DNA of 34,531 nucleotides from Rickettsiales bacterium (lineage in GTDB: Bacteria > Pseudomonadota > Alphaproteobacteria > Rickettsiales > UBA3002): NCBI GenBank assembly GCA_028281385.1, contig JANQJY010000101.1:1-34531 (forward strand), read 5' to 3'. Positions 14,589 through 24,381 of this stretch are shown here, piece by piece (positions within the stretch are counted from its first letter, which is position 1; each line of letters opens with the position of its first letter). The position numbers were made by a program, and so were the translations under genes. The notes beneath the pieces are model-generated. The model saw only the letters and a program-made list of their open reading frames with translations, had not been told where the DNA came from and ran no database searches.

Positions 14589-17500
14589 CGCATCGTCGCC
14601 GTAGGAGGGGGGGTGGTTTCCGCAGGGGTAACCGCGTTGTTCAGTTCCGGTGCGATATAGTCGATCTCCCGCTGAAAAGGCGGGCGTATTAATGTCGCCA
14701 TATCCCGCAGGTTGTGGATGGCCTTATTCATCGCATTGCTGACAAGCCCTCCGCCATCTTTACGTTCCGCTTCACGGTCCTTTGCTGATGTGCTCTGATA
14801 CACCGCATCTCCCACGCGCATGATGACATCCTGCTGATGCAATGCATCCTGATAACGCCCTAATTCTTGTCGTACGTCTTTCGTGATTTCACGCGTCGTC
14901 TTTTGTTCTATAGTGTATTTTTCGCCCGTTATCGCTTCCATCACCATCTTCCCGGCATCACGATATTCCACTTCCAGCCAGGCAAGAAACTGTTCCGCCG
15001 TAAATTCCTTCGATGCGTCCTGCAATCTTTCTTTTTGAGCAGCCAGTGCCTTCAGTTTGGCAATATCTTTTGGACGTTCGGTGATCCGTTCTTCTTTGTA
15101 TGGCTTATCTCCATCACCAATGTTGATGACACGCGGTTCTCGTTTACCACTTGAATAATCATACATTGCACTATCCCATACATGATCAAAATCCGTCGTT
15201 GCCACTGCATAGGCAACGCGGTCAATCCCATCATTTAAAAAAGGGTTCTTCTTATAAAGAAAATGTAATTTCTGCTGGGCGGTCTTGCCTACAAACTCTC
15301 TTCGCAGAAGCGTCATACATTCCTTGTCTATAATCTTATCCAACCTCTCCCCTGTCAGAGTATCGTAAATTCTTTTCGATCCAATATAGTTCGGGTTTAA
15401 CCGGCCATGCTGAAAAGTTTCGCTGTAGCCGATTGTACGGGTGTCCGTCACCGGGTTGAGGTAAAGGGACTGGTCCTTTTTTCCTTTACCACGGCTACCG
15501 CTTCGGGAACCCACCGTTCCGGATTGCTTATTCTCTTCATAATGAAATATCTGCGCCATGATATTACCAAGCACAATGTTGGGAGGATTCTTTTTTGGGT
15601 CTTTTCCATCTCCACCGAAATAATCCTTACGGTAGCGTTCCACTTCATCAATCACCGCCTGAGTAATGGCATCACTCTCGGTCATGCTTCGCGTTCTATA
15701 AATCTTTCTGCGCCTCTCCGGCAGCTGCTCTAGCCTTTTTCCACGTTCACTCAGAATACGCACGCTATTGGCAATATTCTCCTCGATAAAGGCTTCTATC
15801 GTCAATGGCGTACTGAAAATCTGCGTCAGGTCCATGCCCTGGACCGTTGATTTCATAAAGTCATGCGTCTCATACATATTCACCTGACTCTTATAGCTGC
15901 GCACCCCCATACGGAATGAGTCCGTGTGCGACCCTCCCTCAAAGAAATGCATGCCGATGCCAAGCTTATACGCCTCGTCAAGCGTTTCATGATGCGCTTT
16001 GTACAATCGTGCGCGCGCACCGGCCGTGCCACCCCGGCGAGCATTGTCGCTATGCGCCAGCTGAATCTGATTATGAATGATATGTCCGGGGAAAATCTTA
16101 TAGGGTGCCAGTGCCTCCCCCAACGCGTGACGCGCTTCATTGATTTTTTTCTTATCTCTAAATGCTTCCTTCAACGCGTGAAGTGCTTCATCGGTTTTTT
16201 TCTCATCTCCAACCGCATCGGCCAGTGCATATAATCTATCTTCCATGCCTTTGGGTAATGCCGGCTTAATGCCTCGTCCTACATCGCGTTCCCAATCCAC
16301 CAGACTTACATCGACGAGATGACGGAAGATGTAAGGGTCATGGTTGAGTGTATACATGATATTGTTAATATCCGCCAATACGTTCGGATCCTCAAACAGC
16401 GGTATGAGACGAATCTGCTTGTCGGTTCCGGTCAGTTTCAGCAGCAGCAGCATTTCCTTGACCTGCGCCGGATTGACAGCCTCTGCCAACACCTGACCGC
16501 GAAACATATCAGGATTACTTTTCGCCAGCAGCAAACGCTCGATGGTGTGAAAGAAAATCGCGTTGTTATCGTCCGGTTCCTGCTCACTTTTGGGTTTATC
16601 TTTCTCACCCTCTTTGACGCCGCTATCGGCATATTTGTAATCTCGTGTTTTGACATGTTGCGGAATCTTCTCATACGCTTTCCGCAACCGCTCTTCCATA
16701 TCGGCGATGTGCTCCATTGCATAATTCAGCACTGTTTCCTTATCATCCAAATTATCCAGCTGCGAATAATATCGCCCTTTATATTTGTCCCCCAAAACCT
16801 CCTGTACCACATTCGGGGTAATGAAATGGTTGAGTATGAACTCCAGTTCATCCGCCGTTTCGCGAAATTCGATCTGTCCCAGATTAAGTCCGAACACATC
16901 CAGACAACGGCGCATGCCCAGTGCTTTGCGTGCGGAACGGCCATATTGTGCGGCATCCTTATCGCGGGTAAATGCATATACCTGCTGTGCAAACGATTTA
17001 AGGTCTTTTAACAATGCTGGAACTTCATGCCCACCCACCGGGTTGACCGGATGACGCCACAGACTGTCCAGACGGCGGCTTAATGCCTGCCATTCTGTTT
17101 GAAAATTCACTTTCTCATCGGATTCCGGCAACCGTTCAACCATTTTCCGGAAATCATCCTTATAGGACGAAATGATGGTACGGCGATGAAGCTTTGCCGC
17201 ATCCTCCAGCGACATTGCCGTGATATTGACATTCCCGTCCTTGTCGCCGGACGACCCCCAGGACTGGAAATTCACATTCAGCCGCAGCTCGAGCGGATCA
17301 TATTCTATCCCATTATGATGCAATGCCGCATCGAAATTCTCATAGATATAAGGAAGCGACTCATAACAATTCTTCAGATAATGGCGCATATAATACGCTT
17401 CATCCTGCGCCGTGAGCCGCTTCTCAACCAGTGAGTTGCTGGACAGCAAATCATCTATGGCCGCCTTGACGCTTGCAGCAGCACCTTCTTTTTCTTCCAC

Positions 17501-17986
17501 ATACGCCTGAAATACGGCCCGGTCAAATGCGCGTAATTTTTTCGCATACGCCAGATCACCGATATAGGTCGGGTGGGTGGTAAACACATTATCCATCGCC
17601 GGGCGTTTGAATTGTTCAATGATTCTGTCCGCACCCAGACCAGACTCTTTCAGTGTCGCCACCAACTCTTCTAGAGGTTTGTTTTTCACATATTTTTTCG
17701 TCGCCGTGATACTGGCAGTACGACTCGTATGTACGAGTAGTGTCATCACATTGGTCAGTTGAAATTTCTGCTCGTTATTGAGCCGGTCTGCCACGCGCTG
17801 TTCGATCTCTGACATCACATCGCTCTTAGAAAAGAAATCACTCATTTCATCCTGACGCTTCATCTGGACAATGACGTCTTGTACCACCGCTTTCACTTCG
17901 GGGTCGGAAATACCATCTGCAATCTGTTTCCACAACGCATCGCGTAATGCATCAAAACCGGAACGGTCCTTAATCGGCTGTGTCAC
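14585..17986 (-). CDS. divergent phosphoenolpyruvate carboxylase homologue with altered catalytic loop
   Basis: This 1133-residue cytoplasmic protein has the PEPC landmarks in order: FTTHPT with H138 (cf. TAHPTE), SWGSSGDKDGNVNIT near 243-256 (cf. GGDRDGNPNV), FGLNLGQIEFRE near 365, RLIPLFED near 527-533 with the metal-ligand Glu, QLAHSDN near 642-648 with the metal-ligand Asp, STVQG near 714, YIGSKR near 868 and NPFLNDGIDRV near the C-terminal third. The glycine-rich catalytic loop FHGRGG.V.RGG is replaced by FFEGGSHTDSFRMG (about 681-694), losing the catalytic His and Arg. No QNTG-type C-terminus exists. About 75 extra residues separate the two metal ligands. GTG at 17986 was chosen because AAAGGA stands eight bases upstream; an ATG at 18013 would add nine residues. 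It is either a pseudoenzyme or an enzyme with new chemistry. Confidence 0.75.
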   Translation of the reverse strand: MTQPIKDRSGFDALRDALWKQIADGISDPEVKAVVQDVIVQMKRQDEMSDFFSKSDVMSEIEQRVADRLNNEQKFQLTNVMTLLVHTSRTASITATKKYVKNKPLEELVATLKESGLGADRIIEQFKRPAMDNVFTTHPTYIGDLAYAKKLRAFDRAVFQAYVEEKEGAAASVKAAIDDLLSSNSLVEKRLTAQDEAYYMRHYLKNCYESLPYIYENFDAALHHNGIEYDPLELRLNVNFQSWGSSGDKDGNVNITAMSLEDAAKLHRRTIISSYKDDFRKMVERLPESDEKVNFQTEWQALSRRLDSLWRHPVNPVGGHEVPALLKDLKSFAQQVYAFTRDKDAAQYGRSARKALGMRRCLDVFGLNLGQIEFRETADELEFILNHFITPNVVQEVLGDKYKGRYYSQLDNLDDKETVLNYAMEHIADMEERLRKAYEKIPQHVKTRDYKYADSGVKEGEKDKPKSEQEPDDNNAIFFHTIERLLLAKSNPDMFRGQVLAEAVNPAQVKEMLLLLKLTGTDKQIRLIPLFEDPNVLADINNIMYTLNHDPYIFRHLVDVSLVDWERDVGRGIKPALPKGMEDRLYALADAVGDEKKTDEALHALKEAFRDKKKINEARHALGEALAPYKIFPGHIIHNQIQLAHSDNARRGGTAGARARLYKAHHETLDEAYKLGIGMHFFEGGSHTDSFRMGVRSYKSQVNMYETHDFMKSTVQGMDLTQIFSTPLTIEAFIEENIANSVRILSERGKRLEQLPERRRKIYRTRSMTESDAITQAVIDEVERYRKDYFGGDGKDPKKNPPNIVLGNIMAQIFHYEENKQSGTVGSRSGSRGKGKKDQSLYLNPVTDTRTIGYSETFQHGRLNPNYIGSKRIYDTLTGERLDKIIDKECMTLLRREFVGKTAQQKLHFLYKKNPFLNDGIDRVAYAVATTDFDHVWDSAMYDYSSGKREPRVINIGDGDKPYKEERITERPKDIAKLKALAAQKERLQDASKEFTAEQFLAWLEVEYRDAGKMVMEAITGEKYTIEQKTTREITKDVRQELGRYQDALHQQDVIMRVGDAVYQSTSAKDREAERKDGGGLVSNAMNKAIHNLRDMATLIRPPFQREIDYIAPELNNAVTPAETTPPPTATMR

Positions 17987-18040
17987 GTTTTTTATCCTTT
18001 CTTGCTGCATCATACTCTATTGCTATTCTTCAATGCAGTA

Positions 18041-18232
18041 CTATATTTCCCGGACATCTATTGTCGTACGTTCATCTACAAAGCGTTGTAAATCCACCCT
18101 GGCTATGCGGAACTCACGCTCCAGCTTCACGGCCCGCAACTCTTCGTTTTTTATCCAGTTGCGTACCGTGGCATTGCTGACTTTTAGCAGATCCGCCACT
18201 TCCTGAATGGTCATAAAAGGCGCACTTAACAT
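18041..18232 (-). CDS. small helix-turn-helix (excisionase/MerR-like) DNA-binding protein
   Basis: This 63-residue protein consists of one HTH_17-type domain: MTIQEVADLLKVSNATVRNWIKNEELRAVKLEREFRIARVDLQRFVDE, with the helix-turn-helix at about 8-30 and the basic wing residues after it. Such domains occur in phage excisionases and small MerR-like regulators. The start could be the ATG at 18232 or the internal ATG at 18214; neither has a strong ribosome site. It lies on the same strand just upstream of the PEPC-like gene and may control it. No integrase or attachment site was found nearby, so an excisionase role is not supported. Confidence 0.75.
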   Translation of the reverse strand: MLSAPFMTIQEVADLLKVSNATVRNWIKNEELRAVKLEREFRIARVDLQRFVDERTTIDVREI

Positions 18233-18352
18233 AACTCATTGTCTCTTATTTTCATATAATTGCTCTTTTTTATATCTATTTTTATTTACTTAAAACTATT
18301 TTATTTCTATGATCCTGCCTCGTAATAAAAACCAACTCATGGAGTACATAAT

Positions 18353-18880
18353 ATGAAAAAGTTATTGCTAGTCACGTTATTCTATCATTTCTCCGTATCG
18401 GGGGCTTATGCCGATATGTCTGCCATCAGTGAGCAGGAAGTGCTTTTGGCTCAGAAAGCCTGGGGGGAAGGTATTGTAGCCATTGGCAAGAAATATCAGG
18501 AAAAAGGCGACTATGCAGCTGCTGCTGCCGATCATATCCGCAGCCTTTATGCCTATGAACAGGGCAAGGTCTTATTCAAGCCGACCCTGGCATCCGATGA
18601 TCAGTTCCGGCAGACTTTCGATGAAGCCCTGTCCTATTTTGTGGGCGGCAAAATCGAAGAGGACAAAGGGTTCGCCATCAAGCCATGGTCCAAGGTACGC
18701 TTCGGGGAACAGGAGATCATCCTCGATAAGGACTCCGCAATCGCCATGGGAAACTATTACTTCACCCCTGTGGACAGCGAACAGGAAACAAAGGTCGAAT
18801 ATACGTTTGGATATGTAAAGGATAGTGAAGGGAAGGTGCGCATCAATGTGCATCATTCCTCGTTACCATTTGCGAAATAA
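18353..18880 (+). CDS. periplasmic SnoaL-like protein, unknown function
   Basis: This 175-residue protein has a signal peptide (MKKLLLVTLFYHFSVSGAYA, cleavage before D21). The mature part (EVLLAQKAWGEGIVAIGKKY, ALSYFVGGKIEEDKGFAIKPWSKVRF, AIAMGNYYFTP, VEYTFGYVKDSEGKVRINVHHSSLP) matches a small secreted family with a SnoaL/NTF2-like cone fold, some members of which carry a doubtful phosphoribosyl-AMP cyclohydrolase label in databases. No HisI metal motif is present, so that label should not be used here. The region upstream (18233-18352) is very AT-rich and carries divergent promoters for this gene and the HTH gene. Ligand and role are unknown. Confidence 0.8.
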   Translation: MKKLLLVTLFYHFSVSGAYADMSAISEQEVLLAQKAWGEGIVAIGKKYQEKGDYAAAAADHIRSLYAYEQGKVLFKPTLASDDQFRQTFDEALSYFVGGKIEEDKGFAIKPWSKVRFGEQEIILDKDSAIAMGNYYFTPVDSEQETKVEYTFGYVKDSEGKVRINVHHSSLPFAK

Positions 18881-18936
18881 CCCGCTCCTGTTAACATTCA
18901 GAATGAGAATCTGAAAAACAGACGGGGAGTCTTCAT

Positions 18937-19875
18937 ATGCACCACTACCATAATCTGCTCTATGTCAGCGATGGAACTGCTGATGAAACAGAAGGGTTGA
19001 AACAGGCACTGAGTCTGGCACGGAACAATGATGCGTCGCTGAAAGTGCTGGTGGTAAGCCCTGCATTCCCAAAGGAATTCCATGATTATCAGAAAAAATA
19101 TGAAGACTCCCTTTTGACTCAGACTGAAGCTTCTATCACGTCCACCAGAAAAGCTATTGAGTTGAAAGAAGATTCCGTTGATATTTCCATGGAACTAGTG
19201 AGCGATGAAACGCCGTCTATCAAGATTATCCAACATGTTCTGCAGTATGGTCACGATCTGGTGATCAAGGAAGCGGCGCCTCGCGACAATAAAGGCGGCT
19301 TCAAAGCCATTGACATGGACCTGTTGCGTAAATGTCCATGTGCCGTATGGCTATGCCACCCGATTAAACACTCCCGCCAGCATATTCAGGTAGCAGTAGC
19401 GATTGACCCGGAAAGTCAGGAGCCCGCATCAGAAAATCTTTCAAAACGCATGCTGGAGCTATCACGTTCACTCGCCGATAGCTGCAGCAGTGAACTGCAT
19501 ATCCTTTCCTGCTGGGATTACGAATTTGAGGCGTATCTGCGCGGTAATGTCTGGGTAAAAGTATCGGATGACACTATTGCAGAAACGGTTTTGAAAACGC
19601 AGCACGAACATCGCGCCGCATTGGAGGAATTGATCACGGCATCCGGTATTTCGGGTACGCATCACGTGCATCATCTGCGTGGCAAGGCGGATGAGCAAAT
19701 ACCTTCGTTCGTAAAAGACAACAAAATCGACATTCTGGTGATGGGTACGGTCGCGCGCACCGGTATACAGGGGTTCATGATTGGCAATACGGCAGAAAAC
19801 ATCATGCAGAAACTGACCTGTTCGCTGATGGCGTTGAAACCGCAAGGGTTTGTTTCACCGGTAAAGGCATATTAA
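18937..19875 (+). CDS. tandem-domain universal stress protein (UspE-like)
   Basis: This 312-residue cytoplasmic protein has two Usp domains (about 1-145 and 150-305). The C-terminal domain retains the ATP-binding signature MGTVARTGIQGFMIGNTAE (G-2x-G-9x-G(N/T)-like), while the N-terminal domain has KEAAPRDNKGGFKAIDMDLLRKCPCAVWL and lacks a clear one. Such proteins help survival in stationary phase, oxygen limitation and stress. GGGGAG precedes the ATG. The gene stands alone between the SnoaL-like and OsmC genes. No FNR box was seen in the 56-base gap upstream. Confidence 0.9.
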   Translation: MHHYHNLLYVSDGTADETEGLKQALSLARNNDASLKVLVVSPAFPKEFHDYQKKYEDSLLTQTEASITSTRKAIELKEDSVDISMELVSDETPSIKIIQHVLQYGHDLVIKEAAPRDNKGGFKAIDMDLLRKCPCAVWLCHPIKHSRQHIQVAVAIDPESQEPASENLSKRMLELSRSLADSCSSELHILSCWDYEFEAYLRGNVWVKVSDDTIAETVLKTQHEHRAALEELITASGISGTHHVHHLRGKADEQIPSFVKDNKIDILVMGTVARTGIQGFMIGNTAENIMQKLTCSLMALKPQGFVSPVKAY

Positions 19876-19973
19876 TCACGAAGCACACATAGGCCGGTTA
19901 TATGAAACATCATATATTCCGGCAAATACACAGTTAGGTCGTGCCGGCATCCGGCTAAAGGATGACGCCGATA

Positions 19974-20054
19974 ATGAATCCATTAGACATAGAGCGTATC
20001 ATTGATAAACTAATCCCACCGGCAGAATATGAGGAGCGTCCATGGTCACCATGA
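19974..20054 (+). other. possible 26-codon leader ORF upstream of osmC
   Basis: A short frame (MNPLDIERIIDK..., 26 codons) starts at 19974 with AAAGGA about eleven bases upstream and ends in a TGA at 20052-20054. That stop overlaps the second in-frame ATG of the OsmC gene (20051). The arrangement could couple translation. The peptide is too short to judge by composition, so this is a weak candidate. Confidence 0.2.
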
Positions 20055-20452
20055 ATATCGTCTATCAGGGGGAATTACGCTGCGAAGCGATGCATGGCCC
20101 CTCGGATACCCGGCTCTTTACCGATGCACCGGTGGATAACCACGGCAGGGGGGAAAGCTTCTCTCCGACCGATCTGGTCGCCACCGCACTTGGCAGCTGC
20201 ATGCTGACTATTATGGGCATCACCGCCGACAAACGGCAGATGGATATTCGCGGCACCACAGTAAGGGTGGAAAAAACCATGGTAAAAGACCCGATGCGGC
20301 GCATTGGTACGCTAACCGTTCATTTCCAGGTAACAGGCAGCGTTACAGAGGAAGATAAAGCCGCGCTTGAACATGCCGCACTAACCTGTCCGGTCCATCA
20401 CAGTTTACACCCGGATATTGCCATTGAACTGGCATGGCAGTGGCCGAACTAA
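20042..20452 (+). CDS. OsmC/Ohr-family peroxiredoxin-like protein
   Basis: This 136-residue protein has the OsmC fold and probably reduces organic hydroperoxides through two cysteines: C53 (TALGSCMLTIMG) and C116 (TCPVHHSL). FSPTDLVATALGSC and the C-terminal CPVHHSL are diagnostic of the family. The ATG at 20042 has GAGGAG five bases upstream; an internal ATG at 20051 is also possible. Gene order with a universal stress protein suggests a stress-response neighbourhood. It could equally be called a general OsmC family protein, since substrate choice cannot be read from the sequence. Confidence 0.88.
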   Translation: MVTMNIVYQGELRCEAMHGPSDTRLFTDAPVDNHGRGESFSPTDLVATALGSCMLTIMGITADKRQMDIRGTTVRVEKTMVKDPMRRIGTLTVHFQVTGSVTEEDKAALEHAALTCPVHHSLHPDIAIELAWQWPN

Positions 20453-20482
20453 AGAACAAATAAGGAATGCAAAGGGATTGAT

Positions 20483-21298
20483 ATGCAATGGATTGACACT
20501 CATGTTCATCTTTTTACCGATAAGGAAACCAGCCAGGATGCCGTGCCGCTTTACGGCAATCCACCTGCACTCTTAACAGCGTCTCATTATCTCGCTTCGC
20601 TTCCTGTGACGCCCGATGGTGTGGTGGTGGTCGATTTCAGCCGCGCACCAGACCCTGCCCATGTGGTTCATGCCATGGCAGAGCTTAACAGATTAAACAT
20701 TCCGGCAAAAGGCATTATCAGGGGCACGGTATCGGAACAAACCATGGCTTGGCTGAAACGCTCCGATGTCTGCGGATTGCGGCTCTATGCCCTCGATGCC
20801 TGCCCCGGCCTGTCGGAGCATAAGGACCAGTGGGAATCGATCTTCAATCTGCTGCGTCATCACCGGCAGCATATCGTGATCTACGGTCAGGCCCCTTACC
20901 TGCTGGAACTGGTCAAACGCCTGCCGAATGATATCCCGCTTGCCATCGATCATCTCGGCATGCCGGATGCGGAAAAAGGGCATAATGATTCGACATTCAA
21001 CGCATTGCTGCAGCATCTGTCATCGCGCAATAAAAGCCATAGTGCGGTCTATTTCAAAGGGCCGGGCTATCGCAGCCACCTGCAGGCGAAAAAGCTTGTG
21101 CCATTCCTGGGCAGGATGGCTGATGCGCTTGGCGAGGAACGTCTGTTGATGGGTACCAGCGATGCTCCCTTCGCCAAGTTCGAAGGCATAATGACGATGG
21201 AGAAAGTCACGCATTATATTGATGAACTCACAAGACTGGCAGGTGTGAACCCGCGTGCTGTGCTATATGAGAATGCCAAAGCCTTGTATGGATTCTAA
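20483..21298 (+). CDS. amidohydrolase-family metal-dependent hydrolase
   Basis: This 271-residue TIM-barrel protein belongs to the amidohydrolase_2 group. Metal-site signatures are DTHVHLF at residues 5-11 (HxH), IDHLGMPD near residue 155-162, and MGTSDAPF near 228-235 with the final Asp. The family includes dicarboxylate-type lactonases and decarboxylases acting on small carboxylic acids; the substrate here is not evident. AAAGGGA precedes the ATG. It follows osmC by 30 bases, possibly co-transcribed. It converges with the chemoreceptor gene at 21303, leaving only 4 bases between the stops and no room for a terminator. Confidence 0.85.
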   Translation: MQWIDTHVHLFTDKETSQDAVPLYGNPPALLTASHYLASLPVTPDGVVVVDFSRAPDPAHVVHAMAELNRLNIPAKGIIRGTVSEQTMAWLKRSDVCGLRLYALDACPGLSEHKDQWESIFNLLRHHRQHIVIYGQAPYLLELVKRLPNDIPLAIDHLGMPDAEKGHNDSTFNALLQHLSSRNKSHSAVYFKGPGYRSHLQAKKLVPFLGRMADALGEERLLMGTSDAPFAKFEGIMTMEKVTHYIDELTRLAGVNPRAVLYENAKALYGF

Positions 21299-21302
21299 CG
21301 CA

Positions 21303-23441
21303 CTACATAGAGCTGTTGCGGATACCAGTCAGGAACCGCTGCACTTCGCCATCCAGCCCCTCCGCATGCGTTGACAGTTCTTTCGCCGCGGCCAGCACCT
21401 GTTCAGAGGAATGCTTGGCTTCTGCCGCCTGAGACGACACGCCTTCCAGGCTATTGCTGATTACCGTCGTACCGTCACTGGCAGTGTGCATGTTCTGTGC
21501 AATTTCCGCCGTGGTTGCCGACTGTTCTTCCACCGCCGATGCGATAATGCCCGATGACTCCGACACACGGTGTATCGAGCTTTTAATATCCGAAAGAGAC
21601 GCAATGATATTGTTACTCGCATTCTGCATTTCCTCGATCACCTTCTGCACTTCATGCACCGAATTATCGGTTTCATTGGCGAGCATCTTCACTTCATTGG
21701 CCACAACGACAAACCCTTTACCAGCTTCCCCTGCACGTGCGGACTCAATCGTCGCATTCAACGATAACAGGTTGATCTGCCCGGCGATATTGGAAATGAT
21801 ATCGATGACTTCTTTCACCTTGGCCGTCGCGTCGCCCAATGCTTTTGCGTGCGCGTCCGCTTCATCCGAGATGCGGACAGACTCTTTCACTACATCATTC
21901 GCCCGCTGAATTTGTTGAGAAATTTCACGAACCGAGCCGGTCATTTCCTCAATCGCCGCCGCTACCGCCTGAACATTACTGGTGGTCTGAGACGATGCAG
22001 ACGTGGCGCTCTGTGCGCTTGTGCTGCAGCTATCCACCAGATGCGTCATATTCTCCGCCGTCATCGACAACTGAGTCGCGGCCGACGCAAGTGTGGCGAC
22101 AATACCCTGCACCTGCTGTTCGAATGAATTAGCCAACTCATCCAGCATTTGGCGGCGCTCCTGCTTGGCCCGTTCCTGACTGGCAATCTGATCCGTCTGC
22201 AACTGACGTTTTTCAATCGCATTCTTTCTGAATTTTTCGGCGGCTATGCCCAACTCACCCACCTCATCATGACGGTCGGCAAAATCAATATCGACATCCA
22301 ACTGATCATTGGCCAGTTCGTTCAGCACATGGCTGGCATTGGTCAACGGCACTGTAATCGTGCGTGAGAAGAGATAACCGACAAAGCCAAGCACCGACAC
22401 AATCGCAATCGTCGCAGTAACCATATGGCGTTCTAAAGCCGTCACAGCCTGCAATGCTTCGTCTTTATTTTCAATGGCCAGGACAACAAACCCTACTCCC
22501 AGAAATTCAAACGGCTCGGCTGCCGCCAGATAGGTACTGCCATTCATGTCCACTACGTCAACGACAGCTCCCAACTGGAAGGCTTTTTCAACAATCGGCA
22601 GTTCTATCTTACGGGTTAATATGTCATTCTCTGCGGTTAAAGGACTGTCATTTCGTACCAGAAAATCCTGCCCTATCAGCAACATCTCCCCGGTTTCACC
22701 CAATGCCTTGCCTACTTCCATCGCGCGGTTAATACCATCAACCGGCATCTGGAATACCAATACACCTACCTTTGCATCATTCTCAAATATGGGGGTTGAC
22801 ATAAAACCGGCCGGGGCACCATGGCTTGGCACATATGGCTTGAAATCGAAGAAAAACACATCATCCTGCTTAGCGGATGATGCGGCTGCAGCACGAAACG
22901 CATGACCTAAGTCCGTATCTCTGTATTTGCCATTATTCAGATTCGTTGCGTAATCTGCCCCTTTGGAGACAGTGTAGACAAGGTCACCATTCATATTAAA
23001 CAGGAAAATATCATTGTAACCGCGTTGTTTGAGAAGAGTATAAAAGGATTCATGATGCTTCGCATGCACCCGGCTGTAATAGCTGTCATCCCCCGCATCA
23101 TGCAGTTTATCTTTCTCACCGTCTGGATAAGAGTTACCATGGACATAAAGTCCCTGCAGCACCTGCTCCTGACTGTCCCCTATCACATTCCAGGCGAAGG
23201 AAAATTCTCTCACGGCTTGTAGCGTTTCCCTGTTATGGGCGGCGGTAATCACATCCTGTTGAATCGTTCCAAGATAATCGACCAGCGCACTTTCTCTGTC
23301 ATACATGATATTGGCGACACCCTTTTCAATCGTTTCAGTCAATGCCTGAGACGCCATAGTGATCGCGATTGCCGCCAGGATAATACTATTCAGAATGGCG
23401 CCGCCGATGATGATAAGAGGCATCTTTTGTGCGATTTTCAT
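21303..23441 (-). CDS. methyl-accepting chemotaxis protein with periplasmic Cache-type sensor
   Basis: This 712-residue chemoreceptor has a first membrane helix at about 8-30, a large periplasmic double-Cache-like region at about 35-335 ([60 protein letters not shown]), a second membrane helix at about 341-358, HAMP at about 359-412, and a cytoplasmic signalling domain at about 440-700. The tip is [33 protein letters not shown]. No C-terminal CheR-docking pentapeptide is visible. The paired [11 protein letters not shown] motif is common in receptors of this class. It is transcribed alone. The ligand is unknown. It is the only full receptor here and a possible partner for chemotaxis signals from the oxidase operon. 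Confidence 0.93.
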   Translation of the reverse strand: MKIAQKMPLIIIGGAILNSIILAAIAITMASQALTETIEKGVANIMYDRESALVDYLGTIQQDVITAAHNRETLQAVREFSFAWNVIGDSQEQVLQGLYVHGNSYPDGEKDKLHDAGDDSYYSRVHAKHHESFYTLLKQRGYNDIFLFNMNGDLVYTVSKGADYATNLNNGKYRDTDLGHAFRAAAASSAKQDDVFFFDFKPYVPSHGAPAGFMSTPIFENDAKVGVLVFQMPVDGINRAMEVGKALGETGEMLLIGQDFLVRNDSPLTAENDILTRKIELPIVEKAFQLGAVVDVVDMNGSTYLAAAEPFEFLGVGFVVLAIENKDEALQAVTALERHMVTATIAIVSVLGFVGYLFSRTITVPLTNASHVLNELANDQLDVDIDFADRHDEVGELGIAAEKFRKNAIEKRQLQTDQIASQERAKQERRQMLDELANSFEQQVQGIVATLASAATQLSMTAENMTHLVDSCSTSAQSATSASSQTTSNVQAVAAAIEEMTGSVREISQQIQRANDVVKESVRISDEADAHAKALGDATAKVKEVIDIISNIAGQINLLSLNATIESARAGEAGKGFVVVANEVKMLANETDNSVHEVQKVIEEMQNASNNIIASLSDIKSSIHRVSESSGIIASAVEEQSATTAEIAQNMHTASDGTTVISNSLEGVSSQAAEAKHSSEQVLAAAKELSTHAEGLDGEVQRFLTGIRNSSM

Positions 23442-23624
23442 GCTTTATCTCCCTGATGCAATATACTTATGAGTGCATTCAGCCGGATTATGCCGCAAAG
23501 CATCTGTTAAATCAACGCACAAAAACAAACTGCTACCGTCCCGGGGTTGACAGAGACCGTCACTGCGCTATGGATGGGCATATCGCCATTACCATTGACA
23601 AACCGCTATTTACAAGGAGTCTGC

Positions 23625-24377
23625 ATGGCCGGCCATAGTAAATTCAAAAATATCATGCACCGTAAAGGTGCACAGGATAAAAAGCGTGCCAAAATCTTCA
23701 ACCGCCTGGCACGGGAGATCATTGTCGCCGTCAAGGAAGGCGGTGGCGACGATCCGTCGATGAATCCGCGCCTGCGCCTGGCATTGCAGAATGCCCGCGC
23801 CGACAATATGCCCAAGGATAAAATTGAGAATGCGATTAAAAAAGGTGCCGGTACAGGCGGCGGTGCCGATCTGGAATCGATCCGCTATGAAGGCTACGGT
23901 CCGGGAGGTGTGGCGATTATCGTCGAAGTCATGACCGATAACACCAACCGCAGCGTCGCCGATATTCGCACTATTTTCTCTAAAAATGGCGGCAATGTAG
24001 GCGAAACCGGCAGCGTGAGCTTTATGTTCGACCGCGTCGGCGTCATTACCTATCCGCCGGAAGCGGGCGATGAAGAAAGCATGTTCGACGCCGCAGTAGA
24101 AGCGGGAGCCGATAATTGCGAAAGCGATGAGGATGGCCATCATATCACCTGCGCGCTCGATGATTTCGGCAGCGTCCGCGAGGCGCTGGAAACCTCGCTC
24201 GGGGAAGCGAAATCGGCTAAACTGGCCTGGCAACCAAAAAATGCTACTCCCATTGGCGAAGACAAGGCACCCACCCTGCTTAAACTGATGGAAGCGCTCG
24301 AAGATTATGACGATGTACAGGAAGTTGCTGCCAATTTCGACATCGATGAAGAGGTCTTACAGAAACTGAGTGCCTGA
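23625..24377 (+). CDS. yebC: YebC/PmpR family regulatory or ribosome-rescue protein
   Basis: This 250-residue protein of the YebC/TACO1 family has a characteristic start, [32 protein letters not shown], then [49 protein letters not shown]. Members act as transcription regulators or help ribosomes through proline stretches. The ATG at 23625 was chosen because AAGGAG stands seven bases ahead and the family always begins MAGHSK(W/F); the open frame extends further upstream to 23547 but without support. In alphaproteobacteria yebC commonly precedes ruvCAB, as it does here. Confidence 0.95.
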   Translation: MAGHSKFKNIMHRKGAQDKKRAKIFNRLAREIIVAVKEGGGDDPSMNPRLRLALQNARADNMPKDKIENAIKKGAGTGGGADLESIRYEGYGPGGVAIIVEVMTDNTNRSVADIRTIFSKNGGNVGETGSVSFMFDRVGVITYPPEAGDEESMFDAAVEAGADNCESDEDGHHITCALDDFGSVREALETSLGEAKSAKLAWQPKNATPIGEDKAPTLLKLMEALEDYDDVQEVAANFDIDEEVLQKLSA

Positions 24378-24381
24378 GTTC

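Noticed and set aside
18041-18232. Excisionase-like gene as sign of a mobile element carrying the PEPC-like gene
   Set aside because: No integrase, transposase, attachment repeats or tRNA end was found nearby. HTH_17 domains are common in chromosomal regulators.
18353-18880. Phosphoribosyl-AMP cyclohydrolase label for the secreted protein
   Set aside because: The protein has a signal peptide and lacks the cysteine/histidine metal motifs of HisI; the similarity is to a SnoaL-like secreted family.
19985-19999. FNR-like sequence TTGATAAACTAATC upstream of osmC
   Set aside because: The right half-site is TAATC rather than ATCAA, so the dyad is broken.
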